Source: Eisenibacter elegans DSM 3317
GTDB lineage: Bacteria > Bacteroidota > Bacteroidia > Cytophagales > Microscillaceae
Length of the DNA: 64,000 nt
NCBI RefSeq assembly: GCF_000430505.1
Contig: NZ_AUMD01000011.1
Location: forward strand, 1 to 64,000
Direction: 5' to 3'
A program made the position numbers and the translations under genes. The notes below the pieces were generated by a model that was not told the origin of the DNA, made no database searches, and worked only from the letters and a program-made list of their open reading frames with translations. Shown here one piece after another: positions 32,682 to 42,451 of the stretch (position 1 is the stretch's first letter; each line of letters begins with the position of its first letter).

Positions 32682-34157
32682 CTAATTTGGAGTCATCAAA
32701 CGGTTATTATCTAACTCAGACTGTGGTATCGGCCAGATGTAATTTTGGGCACTGATAGGCACAGCAGCAAGAGTTCCTTTAGCTGGTAATGGCTGGAGCA
32801 ATCGGGTTTCATCAATACCACGGAAGCCTTCACAGAGCAATTCGATACGACGCTCTTTCATAATAGCTGTTAGTAGGGCTGCAGGATTTGCAAAATCACT
32901 AGCCGTATAAGTAGCTGTTGGAGCAGAACGTCCGCGAACAGCATTGAGCAAGTTAATGGCTGTAGCATCTATGGCATTGTTTTGACGCACGAGCGCTTCA
33001 GCATAATTGAGCAATACTTCCGCATAACGTATAATCGGTACAAAATCTTTGGCAGGAGGGTTAGTTGGAAACTTCACACACCAGAAGATGGTGTTAGCTC
33101 CCGTCCCTGTTGTTCGGATAAAGTTAGTACGGCGTGCGTCATTGGCTGTCCATACAGGATCTGCCAATATTCCTACCCCAGTATTGCGAATGGCATAATC
33201 TCCAATTGGGCCACCTAACCCAGTGGGTACATAATAACTTACCAAGGAGTTTTGCACTCCTGGTACATCATTGTCTCCCATAGGAAATGAAAACACAGAC
33301 TCTACCGTGGTATAAGGTGCTTGATAAACAGTTGCCACATTGGCTACCAATGCGTTGGCAACACCAGTAGTAGCAGCAAAAGGAGCTGATGTTTGGGGAA
33401 CAAGTTTTTGGGCTTCTGTAATAGCATCACCCCAGCGTTGCATAGTCAGGTATACTCTTACTTTTAATGCAATAGCGGCGTTTCGGTGGGCACGTGTAAC
33501 TCTTAATAGAGGGGTTCCATAAGTAAGAGGCAGATTTTGTTCTGCTGTATTCAAATCTGCTAGGATTTGTGTGTATACTTGAGCAACGGTACTACGAGGT
33601 AAATCCGAGCCTCCCGGTGCAATCTCAGCACTGATACGCAAGGGTAATCCTGGAGATGAGCCATTATTGAATGCAAATGGACGTGCATATAAATTCACCA
33701 TCATATAATAAGTAAGTGCACGTAAAAAGAGAGCTTCTGCGCGGTATTGGGTCGCTAATTCAGCAGAGATAACGTTAGGGTTATCATCCAGCCCTTTTAG
33801 GAAAACGTTACAGCGGTTGATGGCTGTGTAGCCAGCATTCCAGCAGTTGAGTGGCTCGGCATTACCAGCTGTTTGTCCGTGATTAAAAGAGAATAGAGCT
33901 GTTACCCCGTTGTTGGTGATATTGACTAAGTCTTCACCACGGGTATCGTGGTATACCAACATACGCCCGCCTAAAAACTGCCCAGACTTCACGCCAGCAT
34001 ACACCCCACGCAAGTTAGCCAAGATGCGGTCAGGAGAGGTAAAAGCATCCATGGCAGGCAACTGTGTAACAGGTTGAGGCTCCAATAGCCTATTACAAGA
34101 GGCTAATAAGATGATGAAGCTAAGTGCAAAAGCACTGATGAAATATCTCATGTTCAT
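32682..34157 (-). CDS. susD: SusD/RagB-family outer-membrane nutrient-binding lipoprotein
   Basis: 491 residues. The lipobox LASC lies at about residue 21. TPR-like helical repeats follow with the SusD-typical NCWNAGYTAINRCNVFLKGL, AEALFLRALTYYMMVNLYA, AHRNAAIALKVRVYLTMQRWGDA and the C-terminal VPIIRYAEVLLNYAEALVRQNN with IMKERRIELLCEGFRGIDETRL. SusD forms the lid of the SusC channel and captures the ligand outside the cell. No enzyme, sensor or sigma factor gene is adjacent, so the ligand (glycan, peptide or other) is not indicated. Confidence 0.93.
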   Translation of the reverse strand: MNMRYFISAFALSFIILLASCNRLLEPQPVTQLPAMDAFTSPDRILANLRGVYAGVKSGQFLGGRMLVYHDTRGEDLVNITNNGVTALFSFNHGQTAGNAEPLNCWNAGYTAINRCNVFLKGLDDNPNVISAELATQYRAEALFLRALTYYMMVNLYARPFAFNNGSSPGLPLRISAEIAPGGSDLPRSTVAQVYTQILADLNTAEQNLPLTYGTPLLRVTRAHRNAAIALKVRVYLTMQRWGDAITEAQKLVPQTSAPFAATTGVANALVANVATVYQAPYTTVESVFSFPMGDNDVPGVQNSLVSYYVPTGLGGPIGDYAIRNTGVGILADPVWTANDARRTNFIRTTGTGANTIFWCVKFPTNPPAKDFVPIIRYAEVLLNYAEALVRQNNAIDATAINLLNAVRGRSAPTATYTASDFANPAALLTAIMKERRIELLCEGFRGIDETRLLQPLPAKGTLAAVPISAQNYIWPIPQSELDNNRLMTPN

Positions 34158-34190
34158 AAATGATTTAATGTTTTGGTAGGTACTCAGACA

Positions 34191-37100
34191 CTAAAAGGTT
34201 ACATTCAAGCCGAAGGTATAAGTACGTGCTTGAGGAGTAGAGTTGCGGTCAATACCAGGGGCAAGGTTACTATCTCCATTGGTGCTAACCTCTGGGTCGG
34301 CTCCTGTGTAATCGGTAAATAGGAAGGCATTCTGCACCTGCGCATACATGCGTAAAGAACTGAGCCCCGCACGCTGTATGAAGTTTTGTTTGAAAGTATA
34401 GCCTAGGGCAATATTTCGCACACGCAAGAAGTCGCCTACTTCAACATTTCGGGTAATGGCGAAAGCGGAACCATTGGAGATGTTATCATCTTGTACTAAT
34501 CGGGGGACAGTAGTATTTTGCCCAGGTGAGGTCCAACGTTGTAACGCTTCTGTACTGTTGTTCCAAGTACGTTGGTCAAGCAAGCCTGCACGAGTACCAT
34601 TGTAGATGAAATTACCACCAGAGTATTGTAAGAAAATATTGAAGTCAAAACCCTTATAGGTTAGGGTGTTGTTTAAACCACCAAACCAGCGGGGATTAGT
34701 ATTACCTGCTACTATGCGATCACCTGCTGGAGACGAAGCTACACCTCCATCGTCTACAAATGTCCAACGGCTGGCTGGTGGCGCTGCGTGATTATATTGT
34801 ACAATTCGCCCTTGTGCATTGCGGAACATCGCCTGACCATTGGCGGGGTTTACCCCAACCCAGGGCACTGCATAAATGCTTCCAATTGGTTGTCCAACAC
34901 GAGTAATGTTGGTTAGCTCTAGGCCACCTGTACTTGACGTTATATCAGAGTTTTGCTCATTTAAAGCCAAAACTTCGTTGCGGTTGGTGGTCAAGTTAAA
35001 TGTGCTTGTCCACATAAACCCATTACGATTAATGTTTACTGAGCTTATAGCCAACTCAATACCTGTGTTTTGCATTTTGCCAATATTTTGGGCGATAGCA
35101 TTATTAGGGATACCTCTTGAAGGTGCTTGAGGGTTATTGATAATCAACTGGTCAATAACGTTGTTGTAGTATGCAAAGCTCAGGTCAATACGATTGTTGA
35201 AAAAAGCCGCATCAAAACCAACATCTAACTTTGTGCTGCTTTCCCAACGTAGGTTATCATTACCTACTTGTGAAAAGAACCAAGTGGATAAGTCACCATA
35301 TAAGCCGGCGTTATATAGATTGAGAGACGCAAAGTTTGGAATCGCTACATTACCTACACGTCCCCAACTAGCGCGAACTTTAAACTCATTTACAAAAGAT
35401 AGGGCGTTAGCATCTTTGAAAAACCCTTCCTCAGAAATCCGCCAACCAGCAGAAACACCACCAAAATTACCATACTTGTTGTTGGCAGACAACGCTGAAA
35501 ACCCATCACGACGTAAGCTGGCTGAGAACAAGTACCGTTCTTTGAATCGATAGTTAGCGCGGCTCAAAAATGATACAAAACCGTTCTCTGTTTGTAAAGC
35601 AGGAGGAGGAGTATTTTGAATAAAATTTCCCTGATAGGTTACAAAAAAGCCATCAGTCAAGTTTTGACGAGCGCCACCCCAGACATCAAGTGTAGTACGT
35701 TGTGTTTCCATCCCAGCCACGATGTTGAGTGAATGATCCCCGAAGGTCTTATCAAATGTAGCAAGATTCTGCCAGTTCCAAGTATAGTTACGGGTATAGG
35801 CATTGGTAGCAGTACCATTGTTAGCCGCACCTTCGCCATGGATACGATTACGGAAATCGATATCCTCCACAGAGAGTGCATCAATGCCATAGTATGTACC
35901 TATTTTAAGACCATCAACAATCTTAACTTCTAGGTATCCATTAGCAATAATACGTTGATTCTCAGAAGTGAATTTACTCAACTCAATATCTACCAAAGGA
36001 TTAAACCAGTTACCCATCGCTGGAGTGTTGGCGTAACGACCTATACGATTTCCAGCTTCAATGTTGTAAGCACCATTAGAAAATCGAGCGGGCACATTAG
36101 GAGGCAACACAAGTGGGGCTCGGCCAAGTCCACCAGTAGCAAATGCACCACGAGAGCCTGTATTAGGGCTTTGATTAAAAGAACTGGTATAGCCCAAGTT
36201 AGCGCCCATTGTCAGCCAATTGTTTACTTTATGGCTGATATTGGCGCGGAGGGTAGTGCGGCGAAAGTTGTTAGCTTTCAACATCCCTTCTTGGTCTGTA
36301 TAACCTACACCAAAATAGTAACGAGTTTGTTCTGTTGCGCCAGAGATAGACAAGTGGTGGCTATGTTGAATGCCTTGGCGATATACTTCATCATACCAGT
36401 TGGTATTCACAAAGCCCCCCCGAACACTATCAATACCTAGGGCTGTATATGGCGCTCTACCAGCATTTACAGCACCTTCATTTTTGATGGTTACAAACTG
36501 CTCAGCATTAAGCAAGTCAAACCGGCGGAAAGCCTCCGTAATCCCTATCCAAGTATCGTATTTCACTTGTGGGCGACCTGTTTTCCCTTTTTTGGTTGTA
36601 ATCAAAATAACACCATTGGCAGCTCTAGAGCCATAAATAGCTGAGGAGGCGGCATCTTTTAAGACTTCTAAAGACTCAATGTCGCTAGGGTTAATATCTC
36701 CTAAGGGGTTATTAACCGTAAAGCCAATCTGAGATGCTTGACCTGATACAATGGGAAGTCCATCTACTACAATTAATGGAGAAGAGCCGGATGTAATGGA
36801 GTTTGTACCTCGTACACGAATGATAGGAGGGTTATTCAATACACCATTGGGCATAGTAACATTCACCCCAGTAGCACGACCTGCAAGCGCTTGTTCAAAA
36901 CTCTGTACAGGAAGGGTAGCAATCTCTGCGCCCTTTACGGTGGATACAGAGCCTGTAAGATCTCTTTTATCCATAGTGCCATACCCTACCACCACTACTT
37001 CTGTAAGAGATTTTACGTCAGGGTTGATAGTTGGACTAATAGTAGTCTGATTGCCTACAACAATCTCTTGTGGACTCAAACCTACACCACTAAATACAAG

Positions 37101-37310
37101 TGTAGCACCTTCAGGTACATTAAGAGAGTAACGTCCATTGATATCAGTAGCGGTACCTTGAGTAGTGCCTTTCACTACTACGGTTACCCCAGGGATTGGG
37201 TCGCCGTTCTCATCGGTAACAACCCCGCTTACCGTTCTGCTTTGCGCAAACACTCCCATATATACAAAGGAGAGTAGCAAAGTCAAACATAACAGTAAAG
37301 ATTTGTTCAT
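34191..37310 (-). CDS. susC: SusC/RagA-family TonB-linked outer-membrane protein
   Basis: 1039 residues. After the signal peptide (about 1-22) comes a carboxypeptidase-D-like regulatory domain (GVVTDENGDPIPGVTVVVKG), the SusC signature EVVVVGYGTMDKRDLTGSV, and the TonB plug with GSRAANGVILITTKKG. A 22-strand beta-barrel follows, ending ARTYTFGLNVTF. It imports a bound ligand with energy from TonB. It is 33 bp upstream of susD. The order susC-susD is standard. The 440-bp AT-rich gap upstream holds the promoter, but no TAnnTTTG match was found on this strand. Confidence 0.95.
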   Translation of the reverse strand: MNKSLLLCLTLLLSFVYMGVFAQSRTVSGVVTDENGDPIPGVTVVVKGTTQGTATDINGRYSLNVPEGATLVFSGVGLSPQEIVVGNQTTISPTINPDVKSLTEVVVVGYGTMDKRDLTGSVSTVKGAEIATLPVQSFEQALAGRATGVNVTMPNGVLNNPPIIRVRGTNSITSGSSPLIVVDGLPIVSGQASQIGFTVNNPLGDINPSDIESLEVLKDAASSAIYGSRAANGVILITTKKGKTGRPQVKYDTWIGITEAFRRFDLLNAEQFVTIKNEGAVNAGRAPYTALGIDSVRGGFVNTNWYDEVYRQGIQHSHHLSISGATEQTRYYFGVGYTDQEGMLKANNFRRTTLRANISHKVNNWLTMGANLGYTSSFNQSPNTGSRGAFATGGLGRAPLVLPPNVPARFSNGAYNIEAGNRIGRYANTPAMGNWFNPLVDIELSKFTSENQRIIANGYLEVKIVDGLKIGTYYGIDALSVEDIDFRNRIHGEGAANNGTATNAYTRNYTWNWQNLATFDKTFGDHSLNIVAGMETQRTTLDVWGGARQNLTDGFFVTYQGNFIQNTPPPALQTENGFVSFLSRANYRFKERYLFSASLRRDGFSALSANNKYGNFGGVSAGWRISEEGFFKDANALSFVNEFKVRASWGRVGNVAIPNFASLNLYNAGLYGDLSTWFFSQVGNDNLRWESSTKLDVGFDAAFFNNRIDLSFAYYNNVIDQLIINNPQAPSRGIPNNAIAQNIGKMQNTGIELAISSVNINRNGFMWTSTFNLTTNRNEVLALNEQNSDITSSTGGLELTNITRVGQPIGSIYAVPWVGVNPANGQAMFRNAQGRIVQYNHAAPPASRWTFVDDGGVASSPAGDRIVAGNTNPRWFGGLNNTLTYKGFDFNIFLQYSGGNFIYNGTRAGLLDQRTWNNSTEALQRWTSPGQNTTVPRLVQDDNISNGSAFAITRNVEVGDFLRVRNIALGYTFKQNFIQRAGLSSLRMYAQVQNAFLFTDYTGADPEVSTNGDSNLAPGIDRNSTPQARTYTFGLNVTF

Positions 37311-37750
37311 AAGTTGTTTGATTAAGTGAGTTATTTTTGTATTAACTATTGCCCGTAATTTTACGAGAAAGTTTTGATAAAAAAAATGCTTTGATGTTTT
37401 TCGTGTTTAAAAAATTCTGTAGTATGGATTATAGCCTATACAATATGTCTTTTTTTAGAAATAATCAGAATATACTTCGATTTTGTGTTTCTGGTTGTTG
37501 TTGTAAACTATAAAGATATTGTACTGAACAACTTATCTGTGTATTTACAAGACAAAAGCAACACGATTACTTTTTTGGTCTGAATACAAACAAAAGGACA
37601 GTAAACAACAGTGTCGAGCGCTGTGTTCAACATAAAATTGGCTTTACTAAAGTTTTATTGATACAATTTGAGGGTTTTTGTGGCTTATGCTGTTTATTTC
37701 TAGTGTGATTGGGCTACTTTTCTTAATTTGCCTTATAAACCAATTACTCC

Positions 37751-39661
37751 TTGTCTCAAAACGCGCAAAAAATTTTGAAAAAGAACATTATCATCGACTT
37801 TGACAGCACCTTCACCAAGGTCGAAGGGCTGGACGAGCTGGCTGCTATTGCGCTCGAAACTCATCCGGAGCGGGCTCAAAGGTTGGCCGACATACGGCGC
37901 ATCACCAACGAAGGGATGGAAGGTAAACTGACTTTCTCAGAGTCGCTCAACAGCCGCATACAGCGCTTACAAGCCAACCGACAACATCTACCTTTGCTGG
38001 TCGAGCGATTGAGGGCACAGGTATCAGCCTCTTTTCAGCGCAACAAAGCCTTTTTACAAAACTATGCCGATCATATCTACATCATCTCTAGTGGCTTTCG
38101 GGAGTTTATTGCCCCTATTGTGATGCCCTTTGGTATCAAGGAAGACCATATCTTTGCCAACGAATTCCGGTATGATGCACAAGGTAATATCATTGGCTAC
38201 AGGGAGGATATCTTACTCTGTAAGGACAAAGGGAAGGTGTTGCAAATCAGAGCACTAGACCTAAAAGGTGATGTCTATGTGTTGGGGGATGGCTATACCG
38301 ATTACGAAATTCGAGAGGCAGGGCTGGCCAACAAGTTTTATGCTTTCACCGAAAACGTAGTGCGCGATGCCGTCTCCGAAAAAGCCGACCATGTTGCTCC
38401 CAGCCTAGATGAATTTTTATTTGACAACCAACTGCCGGCAGCGCTTTCTTACCCCAAGAACCGTATCCGCGTGTTGGTACTCGAAAATATCCACCCCAAG
38501 GCCGTAGCGCGTTTCCAAGAAGAGGGCTACAGTGTAGATATAGTGGCCGGAGGGCTTGATGAAGATGAGTTGTGCGAACGTATCAAAAACGTCAGCATCC
38601 TTTGTATCCGCTCCAAAACACAGGTTACCCCTCGGGTGCTTGAGCACGCCAACAAGCTAATGGCCATCGGGGCGTTTTGTATTGGTACTAACCAAATCGC
38701 TCTCGACGACTGCCTCAAGCGCGGCATTGCTGTATTCAATGCTCCCTATAGCAATACCCGCAGCGTAGTAGAGTTGGCGCTGGGGCAGATGATTTTGCTG
38801 ATGCGCAATACCTTTGTAGCCAATAGGAAGATGCACGCCGGTATTTGGGACAAATCAGCCAAAAACAGCTACGAAGTGCGTGGCAAAAAACTAGGAATCA
38901 TAGGCTATGGCAATATCGGCGCCCAGCTATCTGTGATTGCCGAAAGCCTTGGGCTAGAAGTCTACTACTATGATACCGTTGAGAAACTGGCCTTGGGCAA
39001 TGCCAAAAAAGTAGCCAGCCTAGATGATTTGTTACAGGTGGCCGATATTGTTACGCTTCACGTGGATGGACGCAAAACGAATCAAAACATCATCGGTGAG
39101 CGCGAGTTTGGCCTGATGAAAGAGGGGGTCATCTTTCTGAACCTCAGCCGTGGCTTTGTGGTTGATATTGACGCGCTTGTAGCGGCCATCAAAAGTGGGA
39201 AAGTGCGTGGTGCTAGTGTCGATGTATTCCCATATGAACCCAAAACCAACGATGAGCCTTTCCAATCACCCTTGCTTGGGCTAGACAATGTCATCCTCAC
39301 GCCACACATCGGCGGAAGCACAGAAGAGGCGCAAGAAAATATCGCGGAGTTTGTGCCGGCCAAACTCATCAATTACATCAACAAGGGCGATACTTTCGGC
39401 AGTGTCAATTTCCCCAATCTGCAGCTTCCCGAACAACAACACGCACACCGGCTCATTCACATACACCATAACACCGCCGGTATTTTGGCTCAAATCAACC
39501 AAGTACTCGCCCAACATCAGGCCAATATCTTGGGGCAATACCTCAAAACCAACGAACACGTGGGGTATGTGATTACTGACATCGACAGCTCCTACCAGCA
39601 AGGGGTGATTGCAGACCTCAAAAATATTGGGCATACCATCAAGTTTAGAGTTTTGTATTGA
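37751..39661 (+). CDS. serA: fused HAD phosphatase and D-3-phosphoglycerate dehydrogenase
   Basis: 636 residues. Residues 13-225 form a SerB-like HAD phosphatase: IIDFDSTFTKVE (D16/D18), ISSG at 112-115, K160 and GDGYTDYE at 179-186. Residues 238-555 are phosphoglycerate dehydrogenase with GYGNIG (385-390), LNLSRGFVVD and TPHIGGSTEEAQ. An ACT domain closes the protein. It can provide the first and perhaps the last step of serine synthesis. The start is TTG at 37751. A stop codon lies 13 bp upstream, and no ATG comes before the HAD motif. The aminotransferase SerC is not in the window. Confidence 0.92.
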   Translation: MSQNAQKILKKNIIIDFDSTFTKVEGLDELAAIALETHPERAQRLADIRRITNEGMEGKLTFSESLNSRIQRLQANRQHLPLLVERLRAQVSASFQRNKAFLQNYADHIYIISSGFREFIAPIVMPFGIKEDHIFANEFRYDAQGNIIGYREDILLCKDKGKVLQIRALDLKGDVYVLGDGYTDYEIREAGLANKFYAFTENVVRDAVSEKADHVAPSLDEFLFDNQLPAALSYPKNRIRVLVLENIHPKAVARFQEEGYSVDIVAGGLDEDELCERIKNVSILCIRSKTQVTPRVLEHANKLMAIGAFCIGTNQIALDDCLKRGIAVFNAPYSNTRSVVELALGQMILLMRNTFVANRKMHAGIWDKSAKNSYEVRGKKLGIIGYGNIGAQLSVIAESLGLEVYYYDTVEKLALGNAKKVASLDDLLQVADIVTLHVDGRKTNQNIIGEREFGLMKEGVIFLNLSRGFVVDIDALVAAIKSGKVRGASVDVFPYEPKTNDEPFQSPLLGLDNVILTPHIGGSTEEAQENIAEFVPAKLINYINKGDTFGSVNFPNLQLPEQQHAHRLIHIHHNTAGILAQINQVLAQHQANILGQYLKTNEHVGYVITDIDSSYQQGVIADLKNIGHTIKFRVLY

Positions 39662-39758
39662 TGGCCTGTTGACGAGTTTACCCGAGTGATTAGTCTGGTT
39701 ATCAACCAAGTAGCCTGATATGAACAAAGGGGATGGAGCACAAAATCTGAAAAAGTAG

Positions 39759-39788
39759 AAGCCGTTGGAGAACCCCGACGGCTTTTTC
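39759..39788 (+). terminator. rho-independent terminator after serA
   Basis: AAGCCGT and ACGGCTT pair, with a 12-base loop, and are followed by TTT. It sits 98 bp after the stop. Confidence 0.75.
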
Positions 39789-39812
39789 ACCAAACAGCCT
39801 TATCTTTGTTGT

Positions 39813-40316
39813 ATGAATACAAAAACCTTGACTTTAGCCTTTTTGGCGCTTGTATTAGGAGGAGGCCTTGTGGCTTGTTTTGATAAAAAATATGACCGCA
39901 ACGCCATCGCCGAAGAGCAAGCCACTCGCCAAATCAAGCGCCTAACCGATGGACAGATTACGTCTTGGGTTTTTGCCCAAGGTCAGGAAATGATTGCTCG
40001 TATCCGTCAAAACCCTATTTGCCAAGATTCTATTACCACACAATATGAGGGTAAAATACAGGTCGTTCGATTCAAAGATACAACTGTTACATCCTTACAC
40101 CCCTATGCTCTACAACTACTAGAGGCATATCAGTATAGTGCTGAGCAACAAGTAGAAGCTCCGGCGGCCAATGTAAAACTCTTTAAAAAAGAAAACAAAG
40201 TGCTTTTTCTGGCACCCTACATAGAAAACAATCAATTGGTGGGAATGTGGAGTGTGGAGTTGGCGCTTGGCCGGGTAATTCGCTACATCGATCCCAAACA
40301 GCTACAAACACAGTAA
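39813..40316 (+). CDS. lipoprotein of unknown function
   Basis: 167 residues. The signal peptide ends at VAC (Cys at about 21), suggesting a lipid anchor. The mature part, with KYDRNAIAEEQATRQIKRLTDGQITSW, IRQNPICQDSI and LFKKENKVLFLAPYIENNQLVGMWSVEL, looks like a small periplasmic sensor- or haem-type domain. Some DUF3365-like proteins read similarly, but there is no CxxCH. No family is assigned. The ATG at 39813 gives the signal peptide; an upstream ATG at 39765 would begin inside the terminator. Confidence 0.72.
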   Translation: MNTKTLTLAFLALVLGGGLVACFDKKYDRNAIAEEQATRQIKRLTDGQITSWVFAQGQEMIARIRQNPICQDSITTQYEGKIQVVRFKDTTVTSLHPYALQLLEAYQYSAEQQVEAPAANVKLFKKENKVLFLAPYIENNQLVGMWSVELALGRVIRYIDPKQLQTQ

Positions 40317-40352
40317 CCTTTTTGAGATTACTTTCAGGATATTCGGAGCTTA

Positions 40353-40901
40353 TTACAGCCCCGATAGGTATTCTTTGTTCTCAGGGGTTAGTGCATCTAT
40401 GTTATTGAGGATATACAAAATAGCTTCTTTTTCATTTTCCGAAATAAATTTTTTCTCGGTATTGGCGTGTAAAAATCCGCCTAATACCCATCGAGGTAGT
40501 CGTAGCCACTGGGGGACGTGGGTACTATAGAGGAGGTTGTTGCTAAAATCATTGGCGCTGGCCTGTGCGGCAGCTACCATCCAGTCTAGTACAGGGCGCT
40601 GGAGGTCAAGGGTATGTACCAAATGCTTGAGCGTATCTAGCAGAATAGCTTCGGCATAGCCCCGGTGGCGCTGCATAAAGGCAAGTTCTTGTTTGAGTGC
40701 ATCAAGCTGGGCTGTATCCTGAAGCTGATTACGATGTGTAACCATCGCATTCAGAAACGCACGCTCAAAATCATCCACCCTATCATCTGATTGTAAGACA
40801 TACAGCAAAGGGTAGAGCAATACCAATTCTTGGAAGCCCTCTGCGTTGAGTTGGGTTTCTGGGCGTAATTGCTTGTATTCGTTAAAATTATTCTGTAACA
40901 T
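40353..40901 (-). CDS. TerB-like helical protein, unknown function
   Basis: 182 residues, all helical and without signal peptide. YPLLYVLQSDDRVDDFERAFLNAMV near residue 30 resembles the acidic helix pair of tellurite-resistance TerB/DjlA N-terminal domains, and YILNNIDALTPENKEYL closes the protein. The similarity is by eye only. It is downstream of comF on the same strand with a 33-bp gap and may be part of the same message. Confidence 0.6.
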   Translation of the reverse strand: MLQNNFNEYKQLRPETQLNAEGFQELVLLYPLLYVLQSDDRVDDFERAFLNAMVTHRNQLQDTAQLDALKQELAFMQRHRGYAEAILLDTLKHLVHTLDLQRPVLDWMVAAAQASANDFSNNLLYSTHVPQWLRLPRWVLGGFLHANTEKKFISENEKEAILYILNNIDALTPENKEYLSGL

Positions 40902-40933
40902 AAAACAGGAATCAAGGGTGGTAGAGACAGTGA

Positions 40934-41632
40934 TTAGCCTGCCGTAGCGATGGTTGCAATGCTGAGGCGCATCACACCGGCGGCTTGGAGTGCTTGGATA
41001 CAGGCCGATAAGGTAGCTCCGGTAGTAATGACATCATCTACCAAGAGCAAGTGTTTGACTGATAAGGGAGTACGCGCTGGTGCAAAAACCTCGGCCACAT
41101 TGGTCCAGCGCTCGGCTTGGGTTTTACGGGTTTGACTTTCGGTATGTCGTTGGCGTATGAGTAGCTCTTCAAATGGAATCTGCAAGGCCTCTCCCAGCCC
41201 CTGTCCAAAGACAGCGCTTTGGTTGTAGCCGCGTTTGCGCAGCTTACTGGGGTGTAAGGGAACGGCAGTAATGAGGTCAAAGTCAAATTGACAACCCTGT
41301 CCCCGCAGATAATGCCCATACCAAAGCCCCAACAGGCGGCCTAGCTCAGGGTTATGGTGGTATTTGAGGCTATGCAGTAGCCGTTGTACTTTACCTCCTT
41401 TACTAAATTGCAGATAGGCCATCGCATGCATAATCTCGGCCTTGCCCGAGAGCTTGTAATGTAATGGGTTGGGCTGATATTGGTGCAAATCCGTGGTGGG
41501 TAAATTCGCCTGACAAGTTACACATACTTGCTGCTCTTGGGAGGTCAGTGCAGCATTACAAGTAAGGCAACAATGCGGGAAAAGCATTGTTACGAAGTCT
41601 TGCCATAAACTTGCCCACTGAAATGGAGTCAT
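40934..41632 (-). CDS. comF: ComF family phosphoribosyltransferase-like protein
   Basis: 232 residues. An N-terminal zinc finger is made by CCLTCNAAL and CVTCQANLP, followed by a type I phosphoribosyltransferase domain with the PRPP loop LLLVDDVITTGATL at about 190. LKYHHNPELGRLLG and PLHPSKLRKRGYNQSAV are the family's other marks. ComF is tied to DNA uptake in transformable bacteria, but the biochemical role is unsettled. No other competence genes are in the window. Confidence 0.93.
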   Translation of the reverse strand: MTPFQWASLWQDFVTMLFPHCCLTCNAALTSQEQQVCVTCQANLPTTDLHQYQPNPLHYKLSGKAEIMHAMAYLQFSKGGKVQRLLHSLKYHHNPELGRLLGLWYGHYLRGQGCQFDFDLITAVPLHPSKLRKRGYNQSAVFGQGLGEALQIPFEELLIRQRHTESQTRKTQAERWTNVAEVFAPARTPLSVKHLLLVDDVITTGATLSACIQALQAAGVMRLSIATIATAG

Positions 41633-41655
41633 AATCTAATTGGTTAGCGTCAGGG

Positions 41656-42330
41656 TCAGATTTGGCTCAAAAGCTGGGCACGTTTTTGGTTGTATTCCTC
41701 TTCCGATAGGATGCCTTTGCTTTTGAGGTCGGCCAAGATGCGGAGCTTCTCACCAATTACGTCGGCGGTAGGGTTGCTGCTACTGCCGCTGCCGGCAGGA
41801 GTAGCGCTTGGGTTGCTGTAGGGTTTAGTAGTAGGGTTTTCACGCTTGGACGATTGTTTGGAAGCGTCCTCTCCAAGGCCGGTTTGTTTTTTGAGCCACT
41901 CTACATAGCTCTTACCTTTTTCAAATTGTTCTTCATAAAAGGTACGCAAGGAGTCAGTGTCAAAATCGCTGATGCCTTTGCCTTGTTCAAATTGATTGAG
42001 AAATACTTGGCCAATGGCAAAGGTAGAGGCTCCTGAGATAACCCCCATCGACAAGGAACCTAAAACACCGCCAATAATGGGCACAGCCTTGAGAAAGGAG
42101 GCCCCGATTTTGGCCAATGTGCTTCCGGCTAGGCTGGTGATGATGCCCTTGCCTGATTCTTCGGAGTAGTCAATCTCATAGATATGACACAACTGCTTGA
42201 TCATATCTAACTTGATGAGCGTTACCGCCGCTATATCAAGCATAGGCAAAGGGATAGCGCCTGCTCCCATAGCCCATAAGATGTGTGAGTTGATAACGTC
42301 TTCACCGCGCTGTCTTCTGCTTTTTTCCAT
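41656..42330 (-). CDS. DUF697 membrane protein with C-terminal SHOCT domain
   Basis: 224 residues. The N-terminal 130 residues hold a DUF697/YcjF-like pattern (INSHILWAMGAGAIPLPMLDIAAVTLIKLDMIKQLCHIY) and glycine-rich hydrophobic helices (FLKAVPIIGGVLGSLSMGV). A polar Ser/Pro linker follows. The last 30 residues, KLRILADLKSKGILSEEEYNQKRAQLL, are a SHOCT oligomerisation motif. Likely bound to the inner membrane; function unknown. Confidence 0.82.
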   Translation of the reverse strand: MEKSRRQRGEDVINSHILWAMGAGAIPLPMLDIAAVTLIKLDMIKQLCHIYEIDYSEESGKGIITSLAGSTLAKIGASFLKAVPIIGGVLGSLSMGVISGASTFAIGQVFLNQFEQGKGISDFDTDSLRTFYEEQFEKGKSYVEWLKKQTGLGEDASKQSSKRENPTTKPYSNPSATPAGSGSSSNPTADVIGEKLRILADLKSKGILSEEEYNQKRAQLLSQI

Positions 42331-42451
42331 AATCGAATTGTTTGTGTATGAAAGGTTGTTATGTAGAATGTAATAATTAATGAAGGGAGTGGGGCTTGGT
42401 TGTTGGCTTCTAAGGTGCTAGGCAGCACTGGTTTTATGATGAATTTATTGA

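Noticed and set aside
39801-39808. TATCTTTG as a promoter for the lipoprotein at 39813
   Set aside because: It lies four bases before the ATG, too close for a transcript leader, and has no -33 TTTG.
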